Of a DNA stretch of 23,145 nt, positions 1 to 8,373 are shown one piece after another (positions within the stretch are counted from its first letter, which is position 1; every line of letters begins with the position of its first letter). The translations under genes and the position numbers were made by a program. This DNA is from a virus. The stretch lies in the IMG/VR virus record IMGVR_UViG_3300046467_000702, positions 1 through 23,145 of that record; one strand, written 5' to 3'. Below the pieces are notes generated by a model. The model saw only the letters and a list, made by a program, of their open reading frames with translations, did no database searches and was not told the origin of the DNA.

Positions 1-594
1 CAGCAGAACCCATCGCCCCGGGAGGGTGGCTTGTTCAAGCGGCAGTGGTTCAGATATTGCCACGAGGATGGGGACTTCTATCAGATGGACGGCGGGGGTT
101 GCTGGATAGCTTCTGATTGCTGGAAGATCATAACGGTTGATTTGGCCGTGAGCCAGAAGGAGGGGAGCGACTTTTTCGCCCTTGGAGTGTGGGGCGTGAC
201 CCCCAACCGTGACCTGATGTTGCTCGACCTGATCCATGATCGAATCCCCGGTCCTGACCAAGCTGATATTATTGAGCAGACTTTCCACGAGCATCGGCCT
301 ATGCTAATTTCGGTGGAGGCGACCCAGTACCAGTTGTCGCTCGTGCAGGAACTAGTGAGGCGTGGACTCCCGGCCCGGGCTGTAACGGTGCGTGGCGACA
401 AGGTGGCGAGGGCTCAGTTAGCTGCGACCCGCTTCGCCGCCGGGACTATTTATCTGCGGAGACACGCTCCGTGGCTTACAAAATTTGAGGATGAGATGGC
501 TCAATTTCCGTCAGGCCGCCACGACGACATGGTTGACATCACGAGCATGGCGGCCAATGAGCTTTCGACGATGGTAGTGCCAGAGGTTTATTAA
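1..594 (+). CDS. terL: Terminase large subunit, C-terminal nuclease part (5'-truncated by window)
   Basis: This is the end of the DNA-packaging motor subunit, which cuts concatemeric phage DNA and pumps it into the prohead. The reading frame is open from base 1, and the peptide before the TTG at 31 (QQNPSPREGGLFKR) fits the conserved linker between the ATPase and nuclease domains, so TTG31 is not a real start. The RNase H-like nuclease is visible. The first acidic residue lies in ITVDLAVS (Asp at 139-141), followed by a strand pair. The second is the Glu of ISVEATQYQ (316-318), and the last is in GRHDDMVD (about 523-537). The ATPase domain with Walker motifs lies outside the window. The stop is separated by one base from the portal start. 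The family call is strong; the headful versus cohesive-end class cannot be told from this fragment. Confidence 0.92.
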   Translation, partial: QQNPSPREGGLFKRQWFRYCHEDGDFYQMDGGGCWIASDCWKIITVDLAVSQKEGSDFFALGVWGVTPNRDLMLLDLIHDRIPGPDQADIIEQTFHEHRPMLISVEATQYQLSLVQELVRRGLPARAVTVRGDKVARAQLAATRFAAGTIYLRRHAPWLTKFEDEMAQFPSGRHDDMVDITSMAANELSTMVVPEVY

Positions 595-595
595 A

Positions 596-2800
596 ATGTT
601 TGACTGGGTAAAGAATCTGTTTGAGCCGAAGCTCAAGAGTATCTCGCTTTCGCAACTGATCGACTTGGCGGATTCGAGCGACGAGATAAAAGGAACCTTC
701 CAGAGCTTAGTTAATAACGCTTATAAAAAGAACGGTGTTGTTTTCGGGGCGGTGCAGTTGGTTTCTTCGGCGGTGGGAGCGGTGCCTTGGGTCGTCCTGA
801 AGCAGGATTCGCAGGGCGAGAAGATCGAGATCCGGGAGCATCCGCTGGCCGCTCTAATGAAGCGACCCAACCCCCGGGCTGGCGGTGCGAGATTCTTTGA
901 GCAGTTGGTGGTGTACCTTCTGGTCAGCGGGTCGAACTACATTTTGAAGGTTGAGGGGGGCGGGAAAACCAGAGGGCTATACAATCTCAGGCCCGATCTT
1001 GTGAGCTTGAGAAAAGAAAACGACCCGGAGAGCGGGTGGGTCTACACGCCCGACCCGAACCGACCGGAGAAAAAGCAATTTTACAAACCCGACGAGATCC
1101 TCCCCCTTCACATTTTTGACCCGCTCAATGAGTTTGGCGGCTTGTCACCCATCGAGGTTGCGGGCCTGACCATTGAGCAATCCAATTTCTCTCGCAAGTG
1201 GAACCGGAACTTGTTGAAGAACAACGCCCGGCCCACGGGTCTTTTGAAGGCCACGGGGAATGTCATGCAGTTGACCAAGGAACAGGTCGAGCAGATCGAA
1301 TCGAAATTCGCTGAGAAGTATTCCGGGTTCGGGAACGCCGGGAAGATCCCGGTATTGTCCGGGTCGCTGGACTGGGTGCAGACTGGAATGTCGCCGGGCG
1401 AGATGGAATGGATCGAGGGCCAGAAAGTATCTGACCGCCTGACTTCATTCACGATGGGCGTGGCTTCGCAGTTGTTGGGCGACACGGAGGCCAGCACATT
1501 CAGCAACTACGCCGAGGCGAGGAAGTCGCTGTATCAGGAGAACATTATCCCGCTGATGACATGGCTCCGGGACGAGTTGAATTACTGGATCGTGAAGGAC
1601 TTTGGCGAGGGGCTGATGTTGGATTTCCAGCGTGACCAGATCGACGCACTGCAAGAGGATCGTGCTATGCAGTGGCGGAGGGTTGGGCAGGCCGACTGGA
1701 TGACGATCAACGAGAAGCGTGAAGCGACCGGGATGGACAAGCTCAAAAGTGACGCTGGCGATGCTATCGTGACGGCAAAGGGCGTGATAATTACGCCTGA
1801 TGGTGCGGTGGTTGGCGTTGGTTCAGGTCTGCCTCTTGACGGCGAAGGTCCACCGGACGAAGAAGATTCATCGGGACAGGGCGGGGCTGAGGGTGAATCG
1901 TCCGCCCCTCAGCCCGTCTACAAGGACATCGACCCGGAGTTCAAAGCGTTCAACCTGACGACGACCGAGGAGATGGTCGCTCACGGTAAAGCATTTGATG
2001 GCGACCGGGACCAGTTCGTCGAGCGTTGGGACAAGAAGTTCGCCAAGCGTCTGCTCGACGAGAAGCGGAGCATCATGGAGGCGGTGCGTGGCGAGTCGTC
2101 GGTCGAGGGGATCGAGAAGGCTATCGACGCAGTTTTGAAGAACGACTACAAGGACTGGGAGAAGGATTATGACGACCTCTACATGGAGGTTGGCGAACAC
2201 TTCGCCCGGCGTATCTTCGCCGCCCTGCCCAAGGGAATGCCCGTACCGAACGCCAAGATGATTGAGCGGGCGGTGATGAGCAAGAACTGGAAGGAGGACG
2301 AGGAAGACATCTTCGTGGTGCAGCCCTTCGAGCAGGAGATGAGAAAGTACCTCACGGGGTTTGCGGCGACCCGGATCACGGGCATCGACAATGTAACCGT
2401 TAGCAGAATCCGGAAGCAGCTACTTGAGGGAACGAATGCGGGCGAGGACATTCGCCAGCTTGCGGGGCGGATCGATGGCCTGCTCGAAAGAACCTACGCC
2501 CACCGGGCGGAGACGGTCGCCCGGACAGAGGTTATCAACGCTTCCAATGCGGGATCGCACTTAGGGGCCAAGATTACAGGTGTCGCTAAGACAAAAACTT
2601 GGTTGTCGATTCTGGATAACCGGACCCGTCCCGATCACCGCACCTCCTCCGATATGGGTGGGCTGAGTGGTCAGGTGAAAAAATTTAGTGAGCCCTTTAC
2701 CATTAAGGGTTTCAAGTTAATGTGGCCGGGCGATTCCTCATTAGGAGCCCCCGCCTACGAAGTCATCAACTGCCGGTGTACGCAGTTCTTCGGAACTTAA
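596..2800 (+). CDS. Portal protein fused to a MuF-type head morphogenesis domain
   Basis: This is a 734-residue protein. Residues 1 to about 400 match HK97 gp3-type portals, the dodecameric ring through which DNA enters and leaves the head. Recognisable parts are an N-terminal region with AVQLVSSAVGAVPWVV, the block PLHIFDPLNEFGGLSPIEVA, and the C-terminal crown part with SQLLGDTEASTFSNYAEAR. An acidic Gly/Ser/Pro-rich linker (about 405-440) follows, then a helical region. The end (about 629-734) is a phage Mu gpF / SPP1 gp7-like minor head domain, shown by ETVARTEV (about 639-646), TWLSILDNRTRPDHR (about 668-682) and the closing INCRCTQ (about 724-730). These functions are usually on two adjacent genes, so the fusion is notable. 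The start at 596 is one base after the terminase stop, suggesting coupling. The portal call is near certain; the MuF call is strong on motifs. Confidence 0.93.
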   Translation: MFDWVKNLFEPKLKSISLSQLIDLADSSDEIKGTFQSLVNNAYKKNGVVFGAVQLVSSAVGAVPWVVLKQDSQGEKIEIREHPLAALMKRPNPRAGGARFFEQLVVYLLVSGSNYILKVEGGGKTRGLYNLRPDLVSLRKENDPESGWVYTPDPNRPEKKQFYKPDEILPLHIFDPLNEFGGLSPIEVAGLTIEQSNFSRKWNRNLLKNNARPTGLLKATGNVMQLTKEQVEQIESKFAEKYSGFGNAGKIPVLSGSLDWVQTGMSPGEMEWIEGQKVSDRLTSFTMGVASQLLGDTEASTFSNYAEARKSLYQENIIPLMTWLRDELNYWIVKDFGEGLMLDFQRDQIDALQEDRAMQWRRVGQADWMTINEKREATGMDKLKSDAGDAIVTAKGVIITPDGAVVGVGSGLPLDGEGPPDEEDSSGQGGAEGESSAPQPVYKDIDPEFKAFNLTTTEEMVAHGKAFDGDRDQFVERWDKKFAKRLLDEKRSIMEAVRGESSVEGIEKAIDAVLKNDYKDWEKDYDDLYMEVGEHFARRIFAALPKGMPVPNAKMIERAVMSKNWKEDEEDIFVVQPFEQEMRKYLTGFAATRITGIDNVTVSRIRKQLLEGTNAGEDIRQLAGRIDGLLERTYAHRAETVARTEVINASNAGSHLGAKITGVAKTKTWLSILDNRTRPDHRTSSDMGGLSGQVKKFSEPFTIKGFKLMWPGDSSLGAPAYEVINCRCTQFFGT

Positions 2801-2833
2801 TGGTTGAAAGTTTTTTTTAATGTTTAATGATTA

Positions 2834-2850
2834 GGACGGGACGGGACGGA
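2834..2850 (+). repeat. Short GGGAC direct repeats upstream of the protease gene
   Basis: The 63-base gap between portal and protease holds a T-run at about 2811-2818 and then a short direct repeat of GGGAC/GGAC units. The ribosome-binding site AGGAG (about 2854-2858) of the protease gene follows. No clear hairpin precedes the T-run, so it is not called a terminator. The repeat may be chance or a purine-rich translation enhancer. Confidence 0.4.
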
Positions 2851-2863
2851 GACAGGAGAGATT

Positions 2864-3964
2864 ATGGATTTTCTGGAAATTAAAGAGCCGACCTCCTACG
2901 ACTCTGATGACCGGTCAGATTTCGCCATCGAGTTGAAGGAGGACAAGGACCAAGAAGGCGTATTCATAGGCCACGCTTCGGTTTTCAACAAGCGTGATTT
3001 GCAGGACGAGATCGTTGAACCGGGAGCGTTCAAGAGAACGCTTAACCGTAAAAAGGGAAAGTTCCCGCTCCTCTGGCAGCATGATAAATCCGAGCCCATC
3101 GGTATGATCGAGGCCGAGGAAGATGGCCGTGGCTTAAAGGTTAAGGGAACGCTGGCTCTTGGAGTTCAGCGGGCGAAGGACGCTCTGGAACTTCTCCGGG
3201 CGAAGATCGTGACCGGCATGAGCATCGGCTTCCGGGTGGTGAAGGACAACATCGACCCGGACAAAGGCACCCGGAACCTCAAGGAAGTTGACCTCTGGGA
3301 GGTCAGCCTTGTGACATTCCCCGCCAACCCCGCCGCACAGGTCCGCCGAGTAAAGAGCGTCACGCCCTTCCAGAATTTGCCTATGGCTTCTGGGGACATT
3401 GCGTGGGATTCATCGGCGGCGAAGAAGCGTATCCGGGAATGGTCCGATTCGGCAGACGGCCCCACGGCGAAATACAAGAGAGCATTCCTCTGGTATGACA
3501 AAGAGGATGACCAGAATTTCGGAGCTTACAAACTACCTTATGCCGACATCATTGACGGCGACCTGAAGGCGGTCCCCCGTGGAGTGTACGCTGCGGCTGC
3601 GGCGATACAGGGGGCAAGAGGCGGGGTCGAGATCCCGTCTGGAGATAAGAAGGCCGTCCGAGGCCACCTTGACAGATATTATTCAAAGCTCGACCGGACC
3701 CCGCCGTGGAGTTCGATGGTGAGCATTGATGACCAGATTCGTTCGCTACTCGATCTAATCGAGCATTGCGACGATGCACACCTTGACGACCTTCGCTCTG
3801 CGTTGGACACCACTCAAACCCGAGCCCTTGAGCCCTTTGACTGGATTAAGTCCGATGAGTCGAGTGAACCCGATCCGACTGGTGATGATGTGGAGGATAT
3901 TAAATCCTCCTTTTCCTTTCTTGATGAGTTCATTCCCTTAGAAAAGAGTGATGACGATGAGTGA
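2864..3964 (+). CDS. HK97-type prohead protease with an additional C-terminal conserved domain
   Basis: This maturation protease (peptidase family U35) acts inside the assembling prohead, removing scaffold segments from the capsid protein. It has 366 residues; a plain HK97 protease is about 225. Residues 20-165 form the protease, with His73 in LLWQHD, Ser120 in GMSIGF and Glu147 in LWEVSLVTFPANPAA, the positions expected for the family's catalytic residues. Residues about 175-283 form a second domain with the pattern WDSSAAKKRIREW, YKRAFLWYD, YKLPYADI, GARGGVEIP and VRGHLDRYYSKLDRTPPW. I recognise this as a module that recurs in phage head proteins, but its role is unknown to me. The last 75 residues are acidic and may be scaffold-like. 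AGGAG at about 2854 supports the ATG at 2864. The gene end overlaps the capsid gene start, which fits coupled expression of protease and substrate. Confidence 0.9.
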   Translation: MDFLEIKEPTSYDSDDRSDFAIELKEDKDQEGVFIGHASVFNKRDLQDEIVEPGAFKRTLNRKKGKFPLLWQHDKSEPIGMIEAEEDGRGLKVKGTLALGVQRAKDALELLRAKIVTGMSIGFRVVKDNIDPDKGTRNLKEVDLWEVSLVTFPANPAAQVRRVKSVTPFQNLPMASGDIAWDSSAAKKRIREWSDSADGPTAKYKRAFLWYDKEDDQNFGAYKLPYADIIDGDLKAVPRGVYAAAAAIQGARGGVEIPSGDKKAVRGHLDRYYSKLDRTPPWSSMVSIDDQIRSLLDLIEHCDDAHLDDLRSALDTTQTRALEPFDWIKSDESSEPDPTGDDVEDIKSSFSFLDEFIPLEKSDDDE

Positions 3965-5189
3965 AATGAAGCAGATGAATGAAATCTCTGAAAAAATGCA
4001 GAAGGCATTTGAAGAGATGAAATCTACGCTTGAAACTCAGAAGGACGAGACTGGCACTAAACTTGCCGAGTCCGTCTTCGACGAGAAGATGGTGAAGATG
4101 CATGAGGACATTGAGAAGCGAGAGGCTGACTGGAACGAGAAGTTCGCAGATCTTGAAGCTAAAAACAATGCCCCCGAAAACGCCAGCGGTGTAGAGGAAG
4201 AAGCAAGCGAGGCTGATGTTCAGAAGTCAGTTTTCGACGCTTACCTCCGCAAGGGCATGGAAGGTGTTGATCCCGACCTGCGGGCGAAGGCACTGACGGC
4301 TTCTAACGACACGACTGGTGGCTACCTTGCCCCGGCCGAGTTCGTGCAGGAGATGCTTGAGACGGTCACGGAATTTTCTCCGATGCGTGAGGTCGCCAAT
4401 GTGCGTTCAACCTCCGCCCGGACGAGCAAGTTCCCGACCCGTGATGGCAGTTTTGCGGCACAGTGGATCGGTGAGACGGGTACTCGCAGCGAGACGACCG
4501 GGCTGACTTTCGGGATGATCGAGATTCCCAACCACGAGCTTTACGCTCGTGTTGATGTCTCGAATCAAGACCTTGAGGACAGCGTGTTCGATCTTGACTC
4601 GTTGCTCCGGGTTCAGTTTGCCGAGCAGTTCGGTGTGGCTGAAGGCACTGCTTTCATCTCTGGTGACGGCGTATCGAAGCCCACGGGTATCACGGTCGGT
4701 TCTGGCCTTGGCACCTTTGGTTCGGTTCCGAGTTCCGGCACCGACGACCCCACCACCGAGAACCTTTCGGGCGATGACATCATCAAGATTGTCTACACGC
4801 TCAAGGCTGAGTATCAGACGAACGCTTCGTGGATGCTGAACAGGGCCACCGTTCGCCAGATCCGTTCCTTGCAGGACGCTAACAGCCAGTATCTCTGGCA
4901 GCCCGCATTCGGTGATGGACTGAGGACCGGAAGCCCGACCTCAATTATGAACCACCCGTATCGTGAAGCTACTGACCTCCCGGCGAGTGGGGCGGCTGCT
5001 GCAACCGAGATCATTGCCTTGTTTGGCGACTTCCGCCGGGCGTACGGCATCTCTGATCGCCTCAGCCTTGCTGTTGTCCGGGACGACCTGACTCAGGCCG
5101 CCTCTGGTAATGTTCGCTTCCTTGCTCGACGCAGGGTTGGTGGGCAGGTACTCGTGGCCGAAGCTATGGTCAAGTGTACTGCTACTTAA
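3957..5189 (+). CDS. Major capsid protein, HK97 fold
   Basis: This is the shell subunit of the icosahedral head, about 410 residues. The first 85 or so residues are highly charged, Lys/Glu/Met-rich and likely coiled coil, matching the delta (scaffold) domain that the prohead protease removes. The mature domain probably begins near ALTASNDTTGGYLAP (about residue 110), a motif typical of the family. It continues with IPNHELYARVDVSNQDLEDS and AFISGDGVSKPTGI and ends with VRFLARRRVGGQVLVAEA. Possible starts are GTG3948, ATG3951, ATG3957 and ATG3966. ATG3957 is preferred because the purine run GAAAAGAG (3941-3948) then sits eight bases upstream. The start overlaps the protease stop by eight bases. 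A strong terminator directly follows the gene, as is common for this highly expressed product. Confidence 0.95.
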   Translation: MSEMKQMNEISEKMQKAFEEMKSTLETQKDETGTKLAESVFDEKMVKMHEDIEKREADWNEKFADLEAKNNAPENASGVEEEASEADVQKSVFDAYLRKGMEGVDPDLRAKALTASNDTTGGYLAPAEFVQEMLETVTEFSPMREVANVRSTSARTSKFPTRDGSFAAQWIGETGTRSETTGLTFGMIEIPNHELYARVDVSNQDLEDSVFDLDSLLRVQFAEQFGVAEGTAFISGDGVSKPTGITVGSGLGTFGSVPSSGTDDPTTENLSGDDIIKIVYTLKAEYQTNASWMLNRATVRQIRSLQDANSQYLWQPAFGDGLRTGSPTSIMNHPYREATDLPASGAAAATEIIALFGDFRRAYGISDRLSLAVVRDDLTQAASGNVRFLARRRVGGQVLVAEAMVKCTAT

Positions 5190-5195
5190 TTAACA

Positions 5196-5234
5196 ACCGC
5201 CCCGGCTAACGCCGGGGCGGTCTTTTTCTTTTTT
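5196..5234 (+). terminator. Rho-independent terminator after the capsid gene
   Basis: A perfect 11-base-pair GC-rich stem pairs 5196-5206 with 5211-5221 around the four-base loop TAAC. The T-rich tract 5221-5234, interrupted only by two C bases, follows. It begins seven bases after the capsid stop codon. It would limit read-through from the head genes or form a stable 3' end for abundant capsid mRNA. Confidence 0.93.
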
Positions 5235-5261
5235 CACATAATACCCATTGGAGATTAAACA

Positions 5262-5681
5262 ATGGCTACAAGAGAACTTTCCTCTAGTGTGAAGGTCGTT
5301 CACGGACTGGACTTGATCCAGATCACCACGAATGTAAACAGCGATGGAACTGCGGTTGATACGCAGGGATTCAACTCTGTTACTGCCATGATTCATTGTG
5401 CCACTTCCGGTGCATATACCAACGGCACCTATACGATTTCGGTGCTTGAGGGCGACACTTCGGGTGGCTCCTTCGATGTGACTGATTCGTCGCAGTTGGT
5501 GATTCAGGACGGAACCGATGCTATTGAGGCCGACAATGAGAACGCATGGTGCGGGTATGTCGGAATCAAGCGTTGGGTGAAGATTCGGATCGCCTCTACT
5601 GGATCATCTGGAGCGGGTGCTTTCCTTGGTGGAAATATCCTCCTTGGACATCCTCACAACGCTCCTGTCACGGCTAACTAA
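5262..5681 (+). CDS. Putative capsid-associated structural protein
   Basis: This 139-residue protein is rich in Ser, Thr and Gly with a beta-strand pattern and no membrane segment. A core of the type [14 protein letters not shown], a [12 protein letters not shown] turn, [12 protein letters not shown] and the closing [11 protein letters not shown] resembles a widespread small phage protein encoded directly downstream of the major capsid gene. The position suggests a head decoration or capsid-stabilising protein, but no experimental family name can be given from sequence alone. GGAG at about 5249-5252 with eight bases before ATG5262 supports the start. The gene is bracketed by terminators on both sides, so its transcript may be separately ended, in line with a product needed in large amounts. 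Confidence 0.6.
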   Translation: MATRELSSSVKVVHGLDLIQITTNVNSDGTAVDTQGFNSVTAMIHCATSGAYTNGTYTISVLEGDTSGGSFDVTDSSQLVIQDGTDAIEADNENAWCGYVGIKRWVKIRIASTGSSGAGAFLGGNILLGHPHNAPVTAN

Positions 5682-5702
5682 GCTGGCAACGATTTGTTTA
5701 TT

Positions 5703-5740
5703 CTTGCCGGGGGGCCAACAAAGCTCCCCGGCAGGTTTTT
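5703..5740 (+). terminator. Rho-independent terminator after the capsid-associated gene
   Basis: A stem of about 12 base pairs pairs 5703-5714 with 5724-5735, including two G-U pairs. A loop of nine bases lies between the arms, and TTTTT follows at 5736-5740. It starts 22 bases after the preceding stop codon. It is the second strong terminator within 550 bases on the same strand. Confidence 0.85.
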
Positions 5741-5767
5741 AACCCTTTATTCGGAGGACTTGGAATA

Positions 5768-6135
<368 letters not shown>

Positions 6136-6139
<4 letters not shown>

Positions 6140-6438
6140 AGATCAGGGTACTTGACCGCTTCATCGACCTGTTCCCCCAGAACCCGACTGGCTACAGGGT
6201 CAGTCGGTGTTACGACGAACCGGACGAGGAATGGGCCGCACTGCTTTTGAGTCATGGTTGCGTGGAGGCCGCACCGGAAGGTGAGGCTCTGCTCGACCCA
6301 AGACCCGATTGCCAGCACCCCCGCACGAGTTCGGCAATTCAGGACATGGAAAGGGACACCGCCGAGGTGCCTGAACCGGAGCCTGAACCGGAGCCTGAAC
6401 CAGAACCGGAGCCTGAACCGGAACCAGACGAAGAATAA
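6136..6438 (+). CDS. Second small acidic protein with a Pro-Glu tail, likely paralogue of the preceding gene
   Basis: This 100-residue protein of unknown function starts in an ATGA overlap with the preceding gene. It has a short N-terminal domain ending in [20 protein letters not shown], which can be laid over the corresponding [19 protein letters not shown] of the neighbour: acidic pair, aromatic residue, Ala-Leu, His, then Cys in a similar spacing. After a variable linker it also ends in a Pro-Glu tail (nine Pro-Glu units, 6370-6423, then PDEE). Here the repeat is built from a different 12-base unit. The shared architecture suggests tandem duplication followed by divergence. Placement before the connector genes suggests a virion or assembly role, but this is not shown. 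Confidence 0.68.
6370..6429 (+). repeat. Twelve-base repeat encoding a second Pro-Glu tail
   Basis: Repeats of the 12-base unit CCTGAACCGGAG, with two variant units, encode nine Pro-Glu dipeptides followed by Pro-Asp. Codon choice (CCG, CCT, GAA, GAG alternating) differs from the CCY-GAG hexamers of the preceding gene, so the two tails were expanded separately or have since diverged. Confidence 0.9.
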
Positions 6439-6456
6439 TCAAGTGGGAGATGAGAG

Positions 6457-7038
6457 ATGGGACTGGGAGTTTATAGGCCACGCAAGTTCTCGAATGTTAC
6501 GAGCGAGGCGGCTATCGGTGTTGACGACCTCCAGATATTCCGTTCTCATCTCCACCTTGAGGATACGGTAGAGAACAACACGCTCATCGCCGCCTACCGG
6601 GATTCCGCCCGGCAGATAATCGAGCGAGAGCTTGGGGTTATCATGCTCAACGAGACATGGGAGTACGCAACCGATGCCGCTCCCTTGGGCGAGACGATCT
6701 ACCTCCCGAAGGCTCCCCTTGTTTCCGTCACCTCCGTCACCTCATACGATGACGCTGATAGCGGGACGACATTCGATGCCTCTAACTATGTGGTAGACAC
6801 TGCGGGCAACCGCCTCTTCTTGGCCCAGTCATCCGTATGGCCTTCAGACCTGCGTGAGTTCCGGTCAATCGTGGTGAGCTATGTGGCGGGCTACGGAACG
6901 GACATGGCGACACTGCCGCCCCTGCTCCTGCAAGGGCTTCTTGTTTTCGTGGGACACCTTTGGGAGAACAGGGAGGATGCGTCCATGCCGAAATCGGTGA
7001 GGCAGTTGGTCGCACCCTTCATGCAATTTGAATCGTGA
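6457..7038 (+). CDS. Head-tail connector (adaptor) protein, HK97 gp6 / phiE125 gp8-like
   Basis: This 193-residue protein is of the adaptor type that forms the ring directly below the portal. The helical N-terminal half has the family pattern AIGVDDLQIFRSHLHLED followed by LIAAYRDSARQIIERELG. A beta-rich middle follows, with a strand pair IYLPKAPLVSVTSVTSYD and YVVDTAGNRLFL, then the typical SIVVSYVAGYG. The C-terminal helices with LPPLLLQGLLVFVGHLWENRE complete the family layout. The order relative to the neighbours matches many siphoviruses: capsid, adaptor, head closure, gp10-like. GGGAG at 6444-6448 lies eight bases upstream of ATG6457. The stop overlaps the GTG start of the next gene. 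Confidence 0.85.
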   Translation: MGLGVYRPRKFSNVTSEAAIGVDDLQIFRSHLHLEDTVENNTLIAAYRDSARQIIERELGVIMLNETWEYATDAAPLGETIYLPKAPLVSVTSVTSYDDADSGTTFDASNYVVDTAGNRLFLAQSSVWPSDLREFRSIVVSYVAGYGTDMATLPPLLLQGLLVFVGHLWENREDASMPKSVRQLVAPFMQFES

Positions 7039-7376
7039 GCATCGAATACCGGGTAAGGATCAAGGCGGGTGAACTCCGGAGTACCGTGGATCTTCAGAGC
7101 TTGACCACCGTTTCGGACGGCCAAGGCGGCTTAGTCGAGACATGGACGACCGACGACACGCTTGCCGCCAAGGTTGACCCGCTCTCCGCACAGGAGGTCT
7201 ACTGGGCCGGGCAACAGGACGGCGGCGAGACGCACAAGATAACGCTGCGATACAACTCCGCCATCACGAACAAGAAACGCTTCCTCTTCGGAACTCGCAT
7301 CCTTCGGATCACATCGGTTCGGAACATTCTTGAGCGTAACCGTAAGATGGTCTGCTTCGCCGTGGAGAACTTGTAA
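7035..7376 (+). CDS. Head closure protein, SPP1 gp16 / phage head-tail joining family
   Basis: This 113-residue protein has the beta-barrel pattern of the head-tail joining family: IKAGELRSTVDLQSLT near the N terminus, the turn DGQGGLVETWT, then AAKVDPLSAQEVYWAGQQ, HKITLRYNS and a closing strand FLFGTRILRITSV. Such proteins bind below the adaptor ring and stop packaged DNA from leaking. The start is GTG7035, overlapping the preceding stop as GTGA, so translation is probably coupled. The gene ends in TAATG, which also starts the next gene. Confidence 0.82.
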   Translation: MSIEYRVRIKAGELRSTVDLQSLTTVSDGQGGLVETWTTDDTLAAKVDPLSAQEVYWAGQQDGGETHKITLRYNSAITNKKRFLFGTRILRITSVRNILERNRKMVCFAVENL

Positions 7377-7933
7377 TGTCTAAGTGGCGAGTGATCGGGG
7401 TCAGAACGCTTAAGCCCAAGCTGGAGAAGATGACGGAGAGAACGCTTAGAAAGGCAAGGCGGCTGGTCAAGGGACACGCTACGAAAATCGAGGCGGTCGC
7501 CATCAACCTGTCCCCCGCAGACACGGGCCGTCTCCGGGGAACTGTCAACAGCGGGTTCAGTTCCGATGGGCTGGAGGCAAGGGTCGGATCAACGAGTCGC
7601 TACGCCAAATACTTGGAGTTCGGAACAGCGGTCAAGGGCCAGTTGACCTACCCGGCGGCGATGCAGGGGCTACCGGGCAGGACCGAAACACCGGCTTCCG
7701 TGGGGTACATTTACGGGACCAAGCACTTCCCCCACTCCAAGTATCTGAAGCGGTGGGCGAAGCTCAAGTTGGGTGATGCCAACCTTGCGTTCGTGGTGGC
7801 CCGGAGCATAGCGGCCCCGCCGAGCGGATTGAGGGCGAGGCCGTTCCTTGGCCCTCCATTCCTGATTCAGAAACCTAAGTTCATTAACGACCTGCACAGG
7901 CTTATTAAGAATATGGATAGGAACGCAAAATGA
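7376..7933 (+). CDS. HK97 gp10-like neck/tail protein
   Basis: This 185-residue protein of the HK97 gp10-like family is found at the head-tail junction in siphoviruses. The key signature is PADTGRLRGTV followed by GSTSRYAKYLEFGTAVKG, and near the end RPFLGPPFLI. At 185 residues it is longer than many members. The extra part is the stretch between LTYPAAMQGLPG and LKRWAKLKLGD, which may be an insertion. The N terminus is basic. ATG7376 overlaps the preceding TAA by one base, and the end overlaps the next gene as ATGA. Confidence 0.82.
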   Translation: MSKWRVIGVRTLKPKLEKMTERTLRKARRLVKGHATKIEAVAINLSPADTGRLRGTVNSGFSSDGLEARVGSTSRYAKYLEFGTAVKGQLTYPAAMQGLPGRTETPASVGYIYGTKHFPHSKYLKRWAKLKLGDANLAFVVARSIAAPPSGLRARPFLGPPFLIQKPKFINDLHRLIKNMDRNAK

Positions 7934-8358
7934 TTGGCCGCATCGCTCTTAACCAAGTTCAGAACCTCATGTATGACACGCTCGTCGCCGCCTCAAGCGG
8001 GTGGGCAGTTTCATGTTCTATACATGACGAGGTGATCCCCGGGTCTGATTTTCCGTACATCGAGATCGGCACGACCACAGATACCACGGAAGGCAGTAAG
8101 GGTGCGAGGTGGTCAGAGAATGTTCAGCAGATAAGCGTCTGGTCGGACGCAACCGGCTCCAAAGAATGCAACGACATCATCAATCAGGTGATTGAGGCGA
8201 TCATGGACATTTCATTACCGCAGACATTGGCGGATGATTTCAAGATAGACACGCTGGACCGGGGCTTGGTGGAACTGGTCAAACTGGAAGGACCGAGCGA
8301 AAAGGTCTACCGTCAAGGCGTGATAAGATTTAGTATGAGAGTTGAGGACACCTCTTAA
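7930..8358 (+). CDS. Tail terminator/completion protein, DUF3168-like
   Basis: This 142-residue protein resembles the DUF3168 tail-completion family, which caps the tail tube and joins it to the head. It shows an N-terminal helix (NQVQNLMYDTLVAAS), then FPYIEIG, a strand with ENVQQISVWSD, a helix CNDIINQVIEAIMD and a closing YRQGVIRFSMRVED. Position between the gp10-like gene and the tube gene is exactly as expected. The start overlaps the preceding gene by ATGA. Confidence 0.78.
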   Translation: MIGRIALNQVQNLMYDTLVAASSGWAVSCSIHDEVIPGSDFPYIEIGTTTDTTEGSKGARWSENVQQISVWSDATGSKECNDIINQVIEAIMDISLPQTLADDFKIDTLDRGLVELVKLEGPSEKVYRQGVIRFSMRVEDTS

Positions 8359-8373
8359 TTAGGAGTTTTTTAA

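Noticed and set aside
2811-2830. T-run after the portal gene as a terminator
   Set aside because: No GC-rich hairpin precedes the T-run.
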